From: Candidatus Poribacteria bacterium
Lineage (GTDB): Bacteria > Poribacteria > WGA-4E > WGA-3G
Assembly: GCA_003635255.1 (NCBI GenBank)
Contig: PYJC01000078.1
Coordinates: forward strand, 1 to 34,039
Length of the DNA stretch: 34,039 nt
Reading direction: 5' to 3'
Shown here: positions 9,901 through 17,587 of the stretch, one piece after another
How positions within the stretch are numbered: position 1 is the first letter of the stretch
How the letters are laid out: every line of letters begins with the position of its first letter
Translations under genes and position numbers: made by a program
Notes under the pieces: model-generated
The model's input: the letters and a program-made list of their open reading frames with translations, nothing else
Told to the model about the DNA's origin: nothing
Databases searched by the model: none

Positions 9901-10374
9901 GTCAGCAATTGGCATGTTGTTGAAGGAGCAACAACAGCTTATGCATTATCGGTTGATGAGGAAACAAGGTATAAGATTGATGGAATTATCGCAATGAACC
10001 CAAAGCAAGACTTAGTTATCCTAAAGGTTTCGGGGGAAGGCAGCCCTTTATCATTGGGGGACAACCACACAGCCCAGATTGGTGAGTCTATTTACGTCAC
10101 GGGCAACCCCAAAGGATGGACAGGAACCTTCTCTATTGGTGTTATAAGTAGTTTCCAGATGCGTTATGCCGGAAAACGCATCCAGATTACTGCCCCAGTC
10201 TCACCAGGGAGCAGCGGAGGCCCCGTACTAAACGATAAAGGTGAGGTGATAGGTGTTGTCTACGCCGTCCATGGCGGACCCGATGCTCAGAATCTCAATC
10301 TTGCTATTCCAGTTAATTATCTGAAAGCACTGCTCAAACGGGTAGGACCTCCGATACCTTTGAGTGCAAGGTAA
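6922..10374 (+). CDS. TPR-repeat lipoprotein with C-terminal HtrA-like trypsin protease domain
   Basis: A 1150-residue exported protein. The N-terminus is a lipoprotein signal with lipobox LSSC and acylated Cys27, so it is probably anchored to a membrane facing the periplasm. Residues about 45-940 are a long array of tetratricopeptide repeats of the BamD/YbgF/tol-pal type (YYMGTFYHEKKKH, AYCLYRLGKYDEA and similar). From about 960 there is a trypsin_2/HtrA-like domain: GSGFFIS, then SNWHVV with His998, NPKQDLVILKV with Asp1030, and SPGSSGGPV with Ser1098. The catalytic triad is therefore complete. No PDZ domain follows, unlike DegP. The TPR array could dock substrates or envelope partners for the protease. 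The start has a strong Shine-Dalgarno site (GGAGAGGAGGG) and a good promoter at 6819-6847. Internal recent duplications are listed separately. Confidence 0.9.
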   Translation: MKNKKVKGSQILSLVGIIIFTFTLSSCAILNSVKKTDSLFFEAEVLERSRSYDAAIDKYKASLKEFRKSGVLRPLRRHIDKGFPVLVNYRIIRCCSNLAKSLFLEAEKSYQQRDYSGAIEKYKATIKEPEKHGVPLPNISRNYQEIIKKYKATIKEPEKHEVPLPNISSDIPTLTLINFRIANSYSKLAERSDDSEILYTNAIVHAKEAATSKTDDKHKADAHYFWGVLLHKSGKPEQAVLKFSEFVTDFPRSPFVEKALYYMGTFYHEKKKHVLSRRAFDRILNKFPSSSFKHESHYRIAEVLLKEQNYEQAYQEFIESLRSKVYSPDFQEEALYHTAYCLYRLGKYDEARNQYTNFIKRHPKSQYRAGAHFTIGKIYFGDKDYAKALSNYQSALQSTDKESLKTEIHLATAEAHFAIGEVYFGNKNYGKALSNYQSALRNVGKRPLKTKIQLAMAFTYLNQKDAKNAIGTCKRILSIHETDPLTMPTIDPTAEERLTIAKGVQLYLEAENTTFLAGYKGAVAKYNAALTKIQESMSTTIGAEYQADLNYILGDLFYKVERFESAEKQLTMVIENFSDSNFVDDAWYAIGDMNYKLQSYTECRDAFRKILEIFPNSDLRDDAQYFIAKSLLEELDYEGAYLAFDGLTTKTFQKYPDFQDDTRYHAAYCLNLLGRDDIAIRRYENFLEHYPKSPYRVDAYFDLGAIYARQQDYKNARLNYALAMQHTEDQALLSEIQMAIGHAHYNQGAYKNAIMAHTSLVEKYPESDFIIEAKLGIANSHFRMRSWQEAADAYERVVNEHPEATNFIPYCAYQVGEAHYGLATHHSEQDETELAVKNFHEALEWYQKIIDDFQVEDSNNMDEITELLITSFTRMRNDPSVPEELQSLAQIKKGDNYLAIEQYGKALAEYNAFVQMFPNRTKGSSVQDRIKQVQESIISKNLRQEKVRRTVEVSIEQQIAQKALASTVLILTTGATGDPMALGSGFFISNDQIVSNWHVVEGATTAYALSVDEETRYKIDGIIAMNPKQDLVILKVSGEGSPLSLGDNHTAQIGESIYVTGNPKGWTGTFSIGVISSFQMRYAGKRIQITAPVSPGSSGGPVLNDKGEVIGVVYAVHGGPDAQNLNLAIPVNYLKALLKRVGPPIPLSAR
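7282..7427 (+). repeat. Recent in-frame 84-bp duplication inside the TPR-protease gene
   Basis: A 62-bp segment at 7282-7343 recurs at 7366-7427 with one difference (GGA to GAA, Gly to Glu). The offset of 84 bp equals 28 codons, so the reading frame is kept and the peptide KYKATIKEPEKH.VPLPNIS is duplicated. Near-identity at the DNA level indicates a recent event. A second, older in-frame duplication of a TPR unit is seen at 8090-8110 and 8222-8242 (21 identical bases, offset 132 bp, 44 codons). Confidence 0.9.
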
Positions 10375-10474
10375 CAAACCTCCCGAACAGACGATCTAAT
10401 CAGTACGGATAAGTTTCAAGCCGACCTCTACCCGAGTAATTCACCTTACTTTATTCATTTACAAGATGATCACC

Positions 10475-11512
10475 TTATACAATTGGTACAGAACGACCAA
10501 TTCGCGCCGATTCATAGAGCGCATCAAAGATCTTCGCGACATTCAGCACCTCTTCCGCAGGCACTGGAGACGGCAAACCCTCACGAACCGCCTTGTGGAA
10601 CGACTCAAATTCACTCGGTAATCCTGTAAGAAGTTTGGGTTCGTAATTGACCATTTCATCTTTCTTATCAAGATAAATCTGAAGCGGTTCATAAGTCGCC
10701 CCCGCTAAATCACCCATAAAGAACGTACCGCCGATGTTCTCAATGTGTGATGCCCATGCAGTTTCCAAAGTCACTGTCAATCCACCCTCAAAGCGGATCG
10801 TCCCCATCGCAAAATCTTCGACTTCAAATTCTTCAGGATTCCACTTACCCCACGGGTTGATGACATCCTTTTTGTGTCCAAACTTTGTTGCCGCCATTCC
10901 GAATGCCTCAACCGGTTTCGGGCAGCCGATCATCCAGAGCAACACATCAAGGATATGTACGCCGATGTCAATCAGCGGGCCACCGCCTGCGATCGCTTTA
11001 CTCAAAAACGATGGTGAGGCAGGGACCCCGCGCCGTCGCATCGCCATTGCACGCGCATAATAGATGTCCCCAAAAAAACCTTCATCGTAGAGTTTACGCA
11101 ATGTACGTGCTTCAGCGCGGAATCGGGATTGCAAACCGATCTGTAGGACTTTGCCACTCGCTTTCTGCGCATCCACCATCGCTTGCCCATCAATCGCATT
11201 GGCAGCAATCGGCTTTTCACAGATGACATGTTTTCCAGCGTTCAACGCTGCAATCGTCGGGCCTGCGTGGAAGTTGTTCGGCGTGCAAACACTTACTGCA
11301 TCGAGTTCATCCATCACAGCCAATTCCTCATAATCACTGAAAACGTGTGGAATGTCGTGCTGTTTCGCGAACGCTTTCGCACGGGTTTCGTCGATGTCAC
11401 ACGCGGCGATAATTGAGACACCTTTGACACCTTTATGACCCGGAAGGTGTTTGCCGCCAGCAATACCCCCACATCCAACGATCCCTACTTTAACTTCTTT
11501 AGCCTTAGCCAT
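10475..11512 (-). CDS. Gfo/Idh/MocA-family NAD(P)-dependent oxidoreductase
   Basis: A predicted sugar or cyclitol dehydrogenase of the Gfo/Idh/MocA superfamily, 345 residues, cytoplasmic. The N-terminal Rossmann fold shows VGIVGCGGIAGGKH (Gly13-x-Gly15) and a terminal Asp at ACDI that may prefer NAD. CEKPIAAN provides the family lysine (Lys100), and GGGPLIDIGVHILD gives Asp182 and His186 of the active site. Substrate cannot be read from sequence. I start at ATG 11512 because AAGGAG precedes it on the minus strand. An upstream in-frame ATG at 11569 would add 19 residues that do not resemble the family. It lies downstream of the PhyH gene on the same strand, 129 bases apart with a hairpin between them, so the two may be co-transcribed. 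Confidence 0.9.
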   Translation of the reverse strand: MAKAKEVKVGIVGCGGIAGGKHLPGHKGVKGVSIIAACDIDETRAKAFAKQHDIPHVFSDYEELAVMDELDAVSVCTPNNFHAGPTIAALNAGKHVICEKPIAANAIDGQAMVDAQKASGKVLQIGLQSRFRAEARTLRKLYDEGFFGDIYYARAMAMRRRGVPASPSFLSKAIAGGGPLIDIGVHILDVLLWMIGCPKPVEAFGMAATKFGHKKDVINPWGKWNPEEFEVEDFAMGTIRFEGGLTVTLETAWASHIENIGGTFFMGDLAGATYEPLQIYLDKKDEMVNYEPKLLTGLPSEFESFHKAVREGLPSPVPAEEVLNVAKIFDALYESARIGRSVPIV

Positions 11513-11570
11513 TTTTGCTCCTTCTTCACTCATTTTATAGTAAAGTTTAGAATTAATAGGACACTCCACA

Positions 11571-11600
11571 CCGGTTCGGTTAGGAAACCGAACCTACCGG
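11571..11600. repeat. Intergenic hairpin with 9-bp perfect stem
   Basis: GGTTCGGTT (11573-11581), loop AGGA, AACCGAACC (11586-11594), with outer CCGG pairing after a two-base bulge. It lies between the co-oriented PhyH and oxidoreductase genes on the minus strand. No T-tract suits a simple terminator on that strand. The form looks like a dispersed palindromic element rather than a gene-specific signal, but only one copy is in this window. Confidence 0.6.
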
Positions 11601-11641
11601 GGGGAGGAAAATGTCTCTTTATTTTTAGGTTTCACTATAAT

Positions 11642-12490
11642 TTAGACGGTGACCACTTGTGGGGCTTGTTCTAAATCCAGATTGTGCGAAGTTGCCCATT
11701 CCGTCCCAGCCCAGTGTACACCGTTCGGGTCGCGCCTCCCCTGTGTATCTGTAGAGGCACCAAGAAACTGCCTACCGAGGTCGTCCAGATTTTCCACCAG
11801 CGAATCATCCGGCTGCAGACTGTCGTTGTAATACCGTAGATAATGATCAGGTTTGATCCAGCGATAATGGTACCCGTAGATGACCACCTTAGACACGTTT
11901 TCTCTAAAATTCAACCCTGCAGCATGATAGATACGACTCTCAAACAGAAACGCATCGCCTGCTTTAAGTAGCGGTTCATCATACGTAGGCGGATCAACTT
12001 CGCCTTCAGGGATACACAACGGTTCACCCAACTTATGGCTCTGTCGGACAAACCATGTCGCACCCGAATTCGGCACACTGAAATCTGTCAAGCAATAGCC
12101 TACCTTCAAACCGACGCGTGGACATCCCTTGTGTCCGACATCCAGATGCACGCCGACATCTCGATGCCAGTTACGGTTGTCCGGTTTCTCTGGTGCCTGC
12201 GGATGTTTGTAGATCAACGCAGTGTTCGTAATATGAATGTTTGTACCGAGCAGCTGTAGAATCAACGGCACCGCCTTTGATTGTGTAGCAAGATCAGCAA
12301 ATGTAGGCTCTTGCACCAAACCGTCCCGCCGATGTGCGTAATAGTTGTGATATTCAAACGATTCCATGAGTCTGTCGCCCGCCTCAATCAAGCGATCAAT
12401 CATGTCGCTATCAATTGCTGAGCGCACAATGAGGTAACCGTTCTCATCAAATTCCTCGCGTTGGGCACCTGTCAACTGAACGAATTCCAT
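11642..12490 (-). CDS. Phytanoyl-CoA dioxygenase (PhyH) family protein
   Basis: A non-haem iron(II)/2-oxoglutarate-dependent oxygenase of the PhyH family, 282 residues, cytoplasmic. The facial triad is visible: His109 and Asp111 in NWHRDVGVH and the distal His189 in SRIYHAAGLN. The long HLDVGHKGCPRVGLKVGYCLTD segment is shared with the second PhyH protein in this window (33327-34039), showing that the two are paralogues. The substrate is not known; bacterial PhyH proteins hydroxylate diverse small molecules. The start at 12490 has AAAGGAG upstream on the minus strand. It is divergent from the TPR gene at 12617 and upstream of the Gfo/Idh/MocA gene, a frequent pairing in genomes rich in these families. 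Confidence 0.9.
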   Translation of the reverse strand: MEFVQLTGAQREEFDENGYLIVRSAIDSDMIDRLIEAGDRLMESFEYHNYYAHRRDGLVQEPTFADLATQSKAVPLILQLLGTNIHITNTALIYKHPQAPEKPDNRNWHRDVGVHLDVGHKGCPRVGLKVGYCLTDFSVPNSGATWFVRQSHKLGEPLCIPEGEVDPPTYDEPLLKAGDAFLFESRIYHAAGLNFRENVSKVVIYGYHYRWIKPDHYLRYYNDSLQPDDSLVENLDDLGRQFLGASTDTQGRRDPNGVHWAGTEWATSHNLDLEQAPQVVTV

Positions 12491-12553
12491 CAGTTTTCTC
12501 CTTTATCCTCTGACTTTTCTGGATGGGCTTACAAGTTAGACCTCAATAGAGAG

Positions 12554-12582
12554 TTGATAGACACGTGGAAATATGCTATCAT
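12554..12582 (+). promoter_or_regulatory. Sigma-70-type promoter for the TPR-GMC-deaminase operon
   Basis: TTGATA at 12554-12559 and TATCAT at 12577-12582 with a 17-base spacer, in the 126-base region between the divergent PhyH and TPR genes. The -10 box lies 34 bases before the ATG at 12617, giving a short leader. Confidence 0.65.
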
Positions 12583-12616
12583 GAATCTAAAATGATGTCC
12601 ACTCATAAACAGAATC

Positions 12617-13759
12617 ATGAAAACAAATCTTCTCCGGCTTTCTTTACTAATCTTTTTATTAGCAGTGTGTCTGACATCGGCAGAACAAGACACACCCGCC
12701 GAGGCAGCACGCGCATATCAGGCAGGTCTGCAAGCACTCGCCGAAAAAAAGGATCACAATGCGCTTGCGGCGTTTCAGCGGACAGTAAAAATCGACGCGT
12801 CCTATGCTGAGGCACATTATCAACTCGGTGTACTTTACGGCAAACTCTCGCAATGGAAACCCGCGATTCAGGCACTCCAGACTGCAATCAAACTCACACC
12901 GGATTTCGTGGATGCGTACGTGCGTCTCGGTGAGGCTTATCTGATCGCGACGGCAAACGCGAAAGATGCCGTTGAACCGTTGCAACACGCTTTACAGTTG
13001 CAACCCGATCTCTCTCGGGCCCGCAGACTTTTAGGCACCGCCTACCTCCGTCAGAACCAAACTGATGTAGCGATCCATCATCTTAAACAGGTACAGCAGG
13101 ACAGCGAAGCACGCTACCTTCTCGGTCTCGCTTACTTTCAAGCGGAGGACTTCACCCAAGCGATACCACACTTTAAGGCAGTCATTAAACGGCAAAGCCG
13201 ACACGCGAAAGCACATTTTAATCTTGGGAACTGCTATCTGCGCACCGGAAAAATCATTGAGGGACGTGCTGCACTCCGCGCATTCGAGAAACTTACCCGC
13301 GAAGAGGAACAATTAGCGACATTACAACGTCTGATTCTCGACAACCCACAACGCCTTCAACTCCGATATCAACTCGCGGAGCTACACATCAAGCGAACAG
13401 AATGGGAACTTGCTGTGATAGAACTCAAAGCGTGTCTTACCATCTTGCCGCACGACGAGAAGGCATCCGAACTGCTCGGTTATACCTATCTTCAAACAGA
13501 GTCTTACGCGGACGCACTTGAGATATATGGTAACCTTGTTGAAGCATATCCCGAAAGCGCGATATACCGGAATAGCCTCGGCATTGCCTACATGATGCTG
13601 AAAAAACCTCAACCAGCGATTACGCAATTTGAAACGGCTATACGTCTTAACACAACAAATCCACAATTTTATCGCAATTTAGCAAACGCCTACCGGGAAA
13701 TCGGCGAAGTGGCGAAAGCAAAACAGGCATATCAACGCTATCGCTCTCTGACAAAGTAA
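12617..13759 (+). CDS. Exported tetratricopeptide-repeat protein
   Basis: A 380-residue protein with a hydrophobic signal peptide (MKTNLLRLSLLIFLLAVCLTSA), probably cut after TSA. LAVC is a poor lipobox because Val precedes Cys. The rest is about eight or nine TPR units with the usual spacing of 34 residues, for example AYQAGLQALAEKKDHNALAAFQ, AHYQLGVLYGKLSQWKPAIQ and YRNSLGIAYMMLKKPQPAITQ. It should form a periplasmic helical scaffold for protein contacts. It is the first gene of a likely operon with the GMC oxidoreductase (28 bases downstream) and the PLP enzyme. No strong Shine-Dalgarno site is visible, and no partner can be named. Confidence 0.85.
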   Translation: MKTNLLRLSLLIFLLAVCLTSAEQDTPAEAARAYQAGLQALAEKKDHNALAAFQRTVKIDASYAEAHYQLGVLYGKLSQWKPAIQALQTAIKLTPDFVDAYVRLGEAYLIATANAKDAVEPLQHALQLQPDLSRARRLLGTAYLRQNQTDVAIHHLKQVQQDSEARYLLGLAYFQAEDFTQAIPHFKAVIKRQSRHAKAHFNLGNCYLRTGKIIEGRAALRAFEKLTREEEQLATLQRLILDNPQRLQLRYQLAELHIKRTEWELAVIELKACLTILPHDEKASELLGYTYLQTESYADALEIYGNLVEAYPESAIYRNSLGIAYMMLKKPQPAITQFETAIRLNTTNPQFYRNLANAYREIGEVAKAKQAYQRYRSLTK

Positions 13760-13787
13760 GTTTCAGGTTACACGCAGACACAACACG

Positions 13788-15326
13788 ATGAACAACTCAC
13801 AATCTCAGTCCTCAAGTACCACTAATAATTTCCGTGCCTCGCAGCAGCAACAAGAGCATGCCGACGTGTGCGTCATCGGTTCTGGTGCCGGTGGTGCGGT
13901 CGTCGCAAAGGTGCTTGCCGAAGCCGGACTATCGGTAGTTATCTTAGAAGCAGGGGAAAATCACGATCCGAGTACTTTCGGCAGCTACGAACCGGAGATG
14001 CTGCGTCGTCTCTTCTGGGATAGCGGCTTACGACGCACACGCGACGGGGCGATCGTTATCTCGCAAGGTAGAGGGGTCGGCGGTTCGACCGTACATAACC
14101 TCTGCTATGCTGTCCGTCCGCCACAGGTGCTACTGGAGAGATGGGGCGTTCCAGACCTCGCCGCAAACTTCAAACGTGTAGAGCAGACCCTCGGCGTTAC
14201 ACAGATACAGGAGACAGATGTAAACCGATTAAACGCTGTTATCCGCCGCGGATCCGAATTGATGAAATGGCGCGGTGTCGTCCAACGACACAATCGGGGT
14301 GCTTGCCCGGCATGCGGTTCACAGTGTCTTTTTGGGTGTCCAGCCTCCAAATCAATTCAAAACGAGCCAATGAGAATGGGCAAGCAGAGCATGGCGGTTA
14401 CGTATATCCCTTTGGCACTTGCCGCAGATGCTCAACTCTATAGCAATTGCACAGCTGAGAAAATCCATACGGAAAAAGGCAGCGTCGTCGGTGTTTCTGC
14501 ACAACTGCCATCGGGTCATTTGTATGTTCAAAGCAAAGTAGTGGTACTCGCCGCCGGCGCCATCAACTCGCCACAACTCTGGTTAAAAAGCCGACTGTCG
14601 AACACAAACCGACGGGTCGGGACAAATCTCCATCTGCATCCCGCTGTCTTCGTCGGCGGAATCTTCAACGAAACGATTGACGGACACCTCGGCATCCCGC
14701 AAAGTTACTATATTGATGAGTTCCTTGACATGGAAAAGGCACCGGGCAGCGGCTATTTGCTCATGCCGGCTTTCGGTTCGCAGATGATAGTCGCCGCAAG
14801 TCTACCCGGATTCGGCGAGGATCATCAGGAATTAATGGAACGCTACCGCCACATCGCAGCACTTCTTGTCCTTTTACATGACCGAACAACGGGACAAGTC
14901 TCAGTTAATTACAAAGGCGAACCAAACATCGCATACCGGCTCCGGCGGTCAGATAAAAGGATGTTAGTTGAAGGCGCGATTAACGCCGCTCGCCTGCTGT
15001 TCGCTGCAGGCGCGACAGAGATTGTGATGCCCTACACACACCATTCCCCTATCAAAACAGAGTCGGATCTTGAGATTATACGGCAACGGGGTATCGTTCC
15101 AAATGACATCATGCTCGCTTCCAGTCATCCGCAAGGCACACTCCGAATGGGTGAAAATCCGAACCGAAGCGTCGTCAAATTTTCAGGGGAATCCCATGCG
15201 GTGAAAGGCTTGTTTGTCGCTGATGCGAGTCTCTTTCCTACCTCTATCGGTGTGCCACCAACATTGACCATCGCAGCACTTGCTGAGCATGTCGCGGGTC
15301 AGATTATTGAGAGTGGTATCGTATGA
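13788..15326 (+). CDS. GMC-family FAD oxidoreductase with four-cysteine insert
   Basis: A flavin-dependent alcohol or sugar oxidase/dehydrogenase of the glucose-methanol-choline family, 512 residues. The FAD dinucleotide motif GSGAGGAVVAKVLAEAGLSV is at 31-50, ending in VILEAG. SQGRGVGGSTVHN is the second flavin-binding loop. The C-terminal domain has SSHPQGTLRMG with His447, the likely catalytic base, and VADASLFPTSIGVPPTLTIAALAEHV. Residues 173-184 contain C-x2-C-x3-C-x3-C (C173, C176, C180, C184), which could bind an iron-sulfur cluster or metal as in some membrane-coupled glucose dehydrogenases; that is an inference. There is no signal peptide, although a polar 24-residue N-terminal extension precedes the fold. 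The stop overlaps the next start by four bases (ATGA). Confidence 0.9.
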   Translation: MNNSQSQSSSTTNNFRASQQQQEHADVCVIGSGAGGAVVAKVLAEAGLSVVILEAGENHDPSTFGSYEPEMLRRLFWDSGLRRTRDGAIVISQGRGVGGSTVHNLCYAVRPPQVLLERWGVPDLAANFKRVEQTLGVTQIQETDVNRLNAVIRRGSELMKWRGVVQRHNRGACPACGSQCLFGCPASKSIQNEPMRMGKQSMAVTYIPLALAADAQLYSNCTAEKIHTEKGSVVGVSAQLPSGHLYVQSKVVVLAAGAINSPQLWLKSRLSNTNRRVGTNLHLHPAVFVGGIFNETIDGHLGIPQSYYIDEFLDMEKAPGSGYLLMPAFGSQMIVAASLPGFGEDHQELMERYRHIAALLVLLHDRTTGQVSVNYKGEPNIAYRLRRSDKRMLVEGAINAARLLFAAGATEIVMPYTHHSPIKTESDLEIIRQRGIVPNDIMLASSHPQGTLRMGENPNRSVVKFSGESHAVKGLFVADASLFPTSIGVPPTLTIAALAEHVAGQIIESGIV

Positions 15327-16300
15327 TTGAATCAATTCCACACCTTTCACTCGGAAACTTCCCGACGCCTGTGCAACGCCTCTCAAATCTTGAGCGCGTT
15401 CTTGGCTTTGAGTCACTCTGGATAAAACGAGATGATCTGAGCGGTCCATTGGGCGGAGGTAATAAGGTCCGAAAGCTGGCGTACATGTTCGCAGCAGCAC
15501 ACCCGGATGGAGAAAAGAAAAAAACGCTCTTTACAATCGGTCCGACAGGTTCCAATCACGTTCGCGCAACGGCAGTCTATGGTAAAGCATCCGGATTCCG
15601 AGTAGAATGTCTGCTCTTTAAACAACCCTCTACCGAGTATTCCGAAACAAACTATCGTACGATTTGTGAACATGCCGATCAAATTCACGAAGTTAAGCGT
15701 ATGGAGACGATGTTTGCGCGTTACGCGTACGAACAAATAAAAACGGCTCTTGGCATTGGGGAGGAACGCTATTTTATTCCAGCGGGTGGTTCGTCGCCGC
15801 TCGGTTCTGTCGGCTATGTGAAAGCAGTTTCAGAACTGAAATCGCAGATTGAGGAAGGTATCCTCCCAGAGCCACGATTCATCTTTGTACCGGTAGGGAC
15901 ATGCGGGACAATGGCAGGCTTGATAGTAGGTGTGCAACTGACCGGGCTGAAAACCGAGGTTGTAGGGATTCGTGTCGCTGACCGAGTGGTAGCAAATCCG
16001 TTGGCAATCTCGCGGATGGTGCGGCGGATCTATCATCTCATCGGCGTGACCGAGGTCCGGGGTATTCAATCAAGCGACATTGAACTCTGGCACGGCGATT
16101 TTGGGGAAGGGTATGCAATCCCAACGGAAGCTGGTAAACACGCCGTCGCGATGATGGCAGAACATGAAGGTATCACACTCGAAAACACCTATACCGGAAA
16201 AACGCTGGCAGGACTCATCCACTATGTAAATGCACGACGACATAAAGACGAACCGATACTTTTCTGGCATACATACGGTGGCGAACAAAACGCGGTGTAA
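15323..16300 (+). CDS. PLP-dependent ACC deaminase / D-cysteine desulfhydrase family enzyme
   Basis: A fold-type II pyridoxal-phosphate enzyme, 325 residues, cytoplasmic. LWIKRDDLSG followed by GGGNKVRKL gives the cofactor lysine at position 48, and IGPTGSNHVRATA is the substrate-carboxylate loop of the ACC deaminase/D-cysteine desulfhydrase group. GGSSPLGSVGYV and PVGTCGTMAGL bind the phosphate. Family members either open 1-aminocyclopropane-1-carboxylate or degrade D-cysteine. Most bacterial proteins of this length act on D-amino acids, but the exact substrate cannot be decided here. It overlaps the GMC gene by ATGA, so the two are translationally coupled and probably work in the same pathway. 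Confidence 0.9.
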   Translation: MIESIPHLSLGNFPTPVQRLSNLERVLGFESLWIKRDDLSGPLGGGNKVRKLAYMFAAAHPDGEKKKTLFTIGPTGSNHVRATAVYGKASGFRVECLLFKQPSTEYSETNYRTICEHADQIHEVKRMETMFARYAYEQIKTALGIGEERYFIPAGGSSPLGSVGYVKAVSELKSQIEEGILPEPRFIFVPVGTCGTMAGLIVGVQLTGLKTEVVGIRVADRVVANPLAISRMVRRIYHLIGVTEVRGIQSSDIELWHGDFGEGYAIPTEAGKHAVAMMAEHEGITLENTYTGKTLAGLIHYVNARRHKDEPILFWHTYGGEQNAV

Positions 16301-16330
16301 CTTAATCAGGGCTTACGTAGCGGTTTCAAA

Positions 16331-16358
16331 AGTCCCCCTGATAAGGGGATTTAGGGGG
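16331..16358. repeat. CCCCC/GGGG palindromic element
   Basis: CCCCC (16334-16338), TGATAA, GGGG (16345-16348), then ATTTA and GGGGG (16354-16358), so two alternative hairpins are possible. The layout resembles a dispersed repeat widely seen in bacterial intergenic DNA. It may terminate the upstream operon, as TGTTTT follows. The rest of the 174-base region upstream of 16475 holds an inverted repeat ATAAG-T-CTTAT (16439-16449) close to the start codon. Confidence 0.5.
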
Positions 16359-16474
16359 TGTTTTGGCTGGGGTGTTTCTTAAAAGCGTTTGAATATCTAC
16401 TTTTTACGTGCAAAATATCCGTTTTCTGATAAATTTGTATAAGTCTTATTAATTATAAACGCGAGAGGAAATAT

Positions 16475-17560
16475 ATGAAAACAGAGAACGGCAAACCGAA
16501 TTTCGTTCAGGCAGGTATGCCTATTATCGACTGCGACCTCCACAATCGGTTACCCTCACACCAAATGCTCTATCCGTACCTACCCGATTACTGGTGCGAC
16601 TATTGCGAAGAATCTGGCTTTCCCGGACCTGATGCAAACGACTATCCAGAGGGTGTGCCGACCTCAACGCGTCCAGAAATTACACACCCATCGGTGGATC
16701 GTCCAGCATCGGATTTAGCACTCCTACGCAAGCACGCCCTCGATTTCTGGGACGTTGAATACGGGATACTCACTTGTGGGTATCGAGTCCAGAGCGTCCA
16801 CAACGAAGACTTCGCAGCAGCACTCGCCTCAGCAGTCAACGATTGGCAGATTGAGCATTGGCTCAACCCCGAACCACGCTTACGCGCCTCACTGATTGTG
16901 CCAAGCCAAAATCCGGAACTCGTAGCGCGGGAAATTGACCGTTTAGGGGGACATCCGAGGTTTGTACAGGTAATGCTACCCGCCCGATCACAAGCCCCTT
17001 ACGGCAATAGACGCTATCATCCGATTTATGATGCAGCCGTGCGTCATCAACTCGTCATCGGTATCCATTACGGCGGCGCACCCGGACTGCCGCCAACGTC
17101 CGTAGGATGGCCCTCAACCTACTTGGAGGAATACGTCGGTATGTCACAGGTGTTTCAGGCACAAGTGCTGAGCCTCGTCTCCGAGGGAGTTTTTGACAAG
17201 TTCCCCGACTTACGCGTCGCGCTCATAGAAACCGGTGTCACATGGATGCCATCGCTGATGTGGCGGTTCGATAAAGAGTGGCGCGGTTTACGAAATTTGA
17301 CACCGTGGGTCAAGCGACCCCCATCAGCATATATCCGAGAACATATCCGCATGACACTCCAACCGATTGATGCACCACCCACTGCAGCTGAACTCCTTCA
17401 AATTGTCGGGCAGCTCGATTCGGAAGACATGTTAATGTTCTCAAGCGACTATCCGCACTGGCATTTCGATGCCCCTGAAGAGGCATTCCCTACGCAGTTA
17501 CCGCAATCATTGACCCGCAAAATCTTGTCCGAAAATGCCCGAGAATTCTACCGCCTTTAA
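16475..17560 (+). CDS. Amidohydrolase 2-family metal-dependent hydrolase (paralogue A)
   Basis: A TIM-barrel hydrolase or decarboxylase of the Amidohydro_2 (ACMSD-like) family, 361 residues, cytoplasmic. The N-terminal metal motif is IIDCDLHN (Asp21, His23, in place of the classical HxH). VIGIHYGG gives His198, and FSSDYPHWHFD gives the catalytic Asp325. The AxNDWQIEHWL segment and the C-terminus SENAREFYRL are shared with the second copy at 31981-33054. The reaction is unknown; relatives hydrolyse or decarboxylate small aromatic or cyclic compounds. AGAGG lies upstream of the ATG. It is about 170 bases after the PLP-enzyme operon and ends 27 bases before a convergent gene. Confidence 0.9.
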   Translation: MKTENGKPNFVQAGMPIIDCDLHNRLPSHQMLYPYLPDYWCDYCEESGFPGPDANDYPEGVPTSTRPEITHPSVDRPASDLALLRKHALDFWDVEYGILTCGYRVQSVHNEDFAAALASAVNDWQIEHWLNPEPRLRASLIVPSQNPELVAREIDRLGGHPRFVQVMLPARSQAPYGNRRYHPIYDAAVRHQLVIGIHYGGAPGLPPTSVGWPSTYLEEYVGMSQVFQAQVLSLVSEGVFDKFPDLRVALIETGVTWMPSLMWRFDKEWRGLRNLTPWVKRPPSAYIREHIRMTLQPIDAPPTAAELLQIVGQLDSEDMLMFSSDYPHWHFDAPEEAFPTQLPQSLTRKILSENAREFYRL

Positions 17561-17587
17561 AGGGAAATAGGAAAGGCTCCTAATTTT

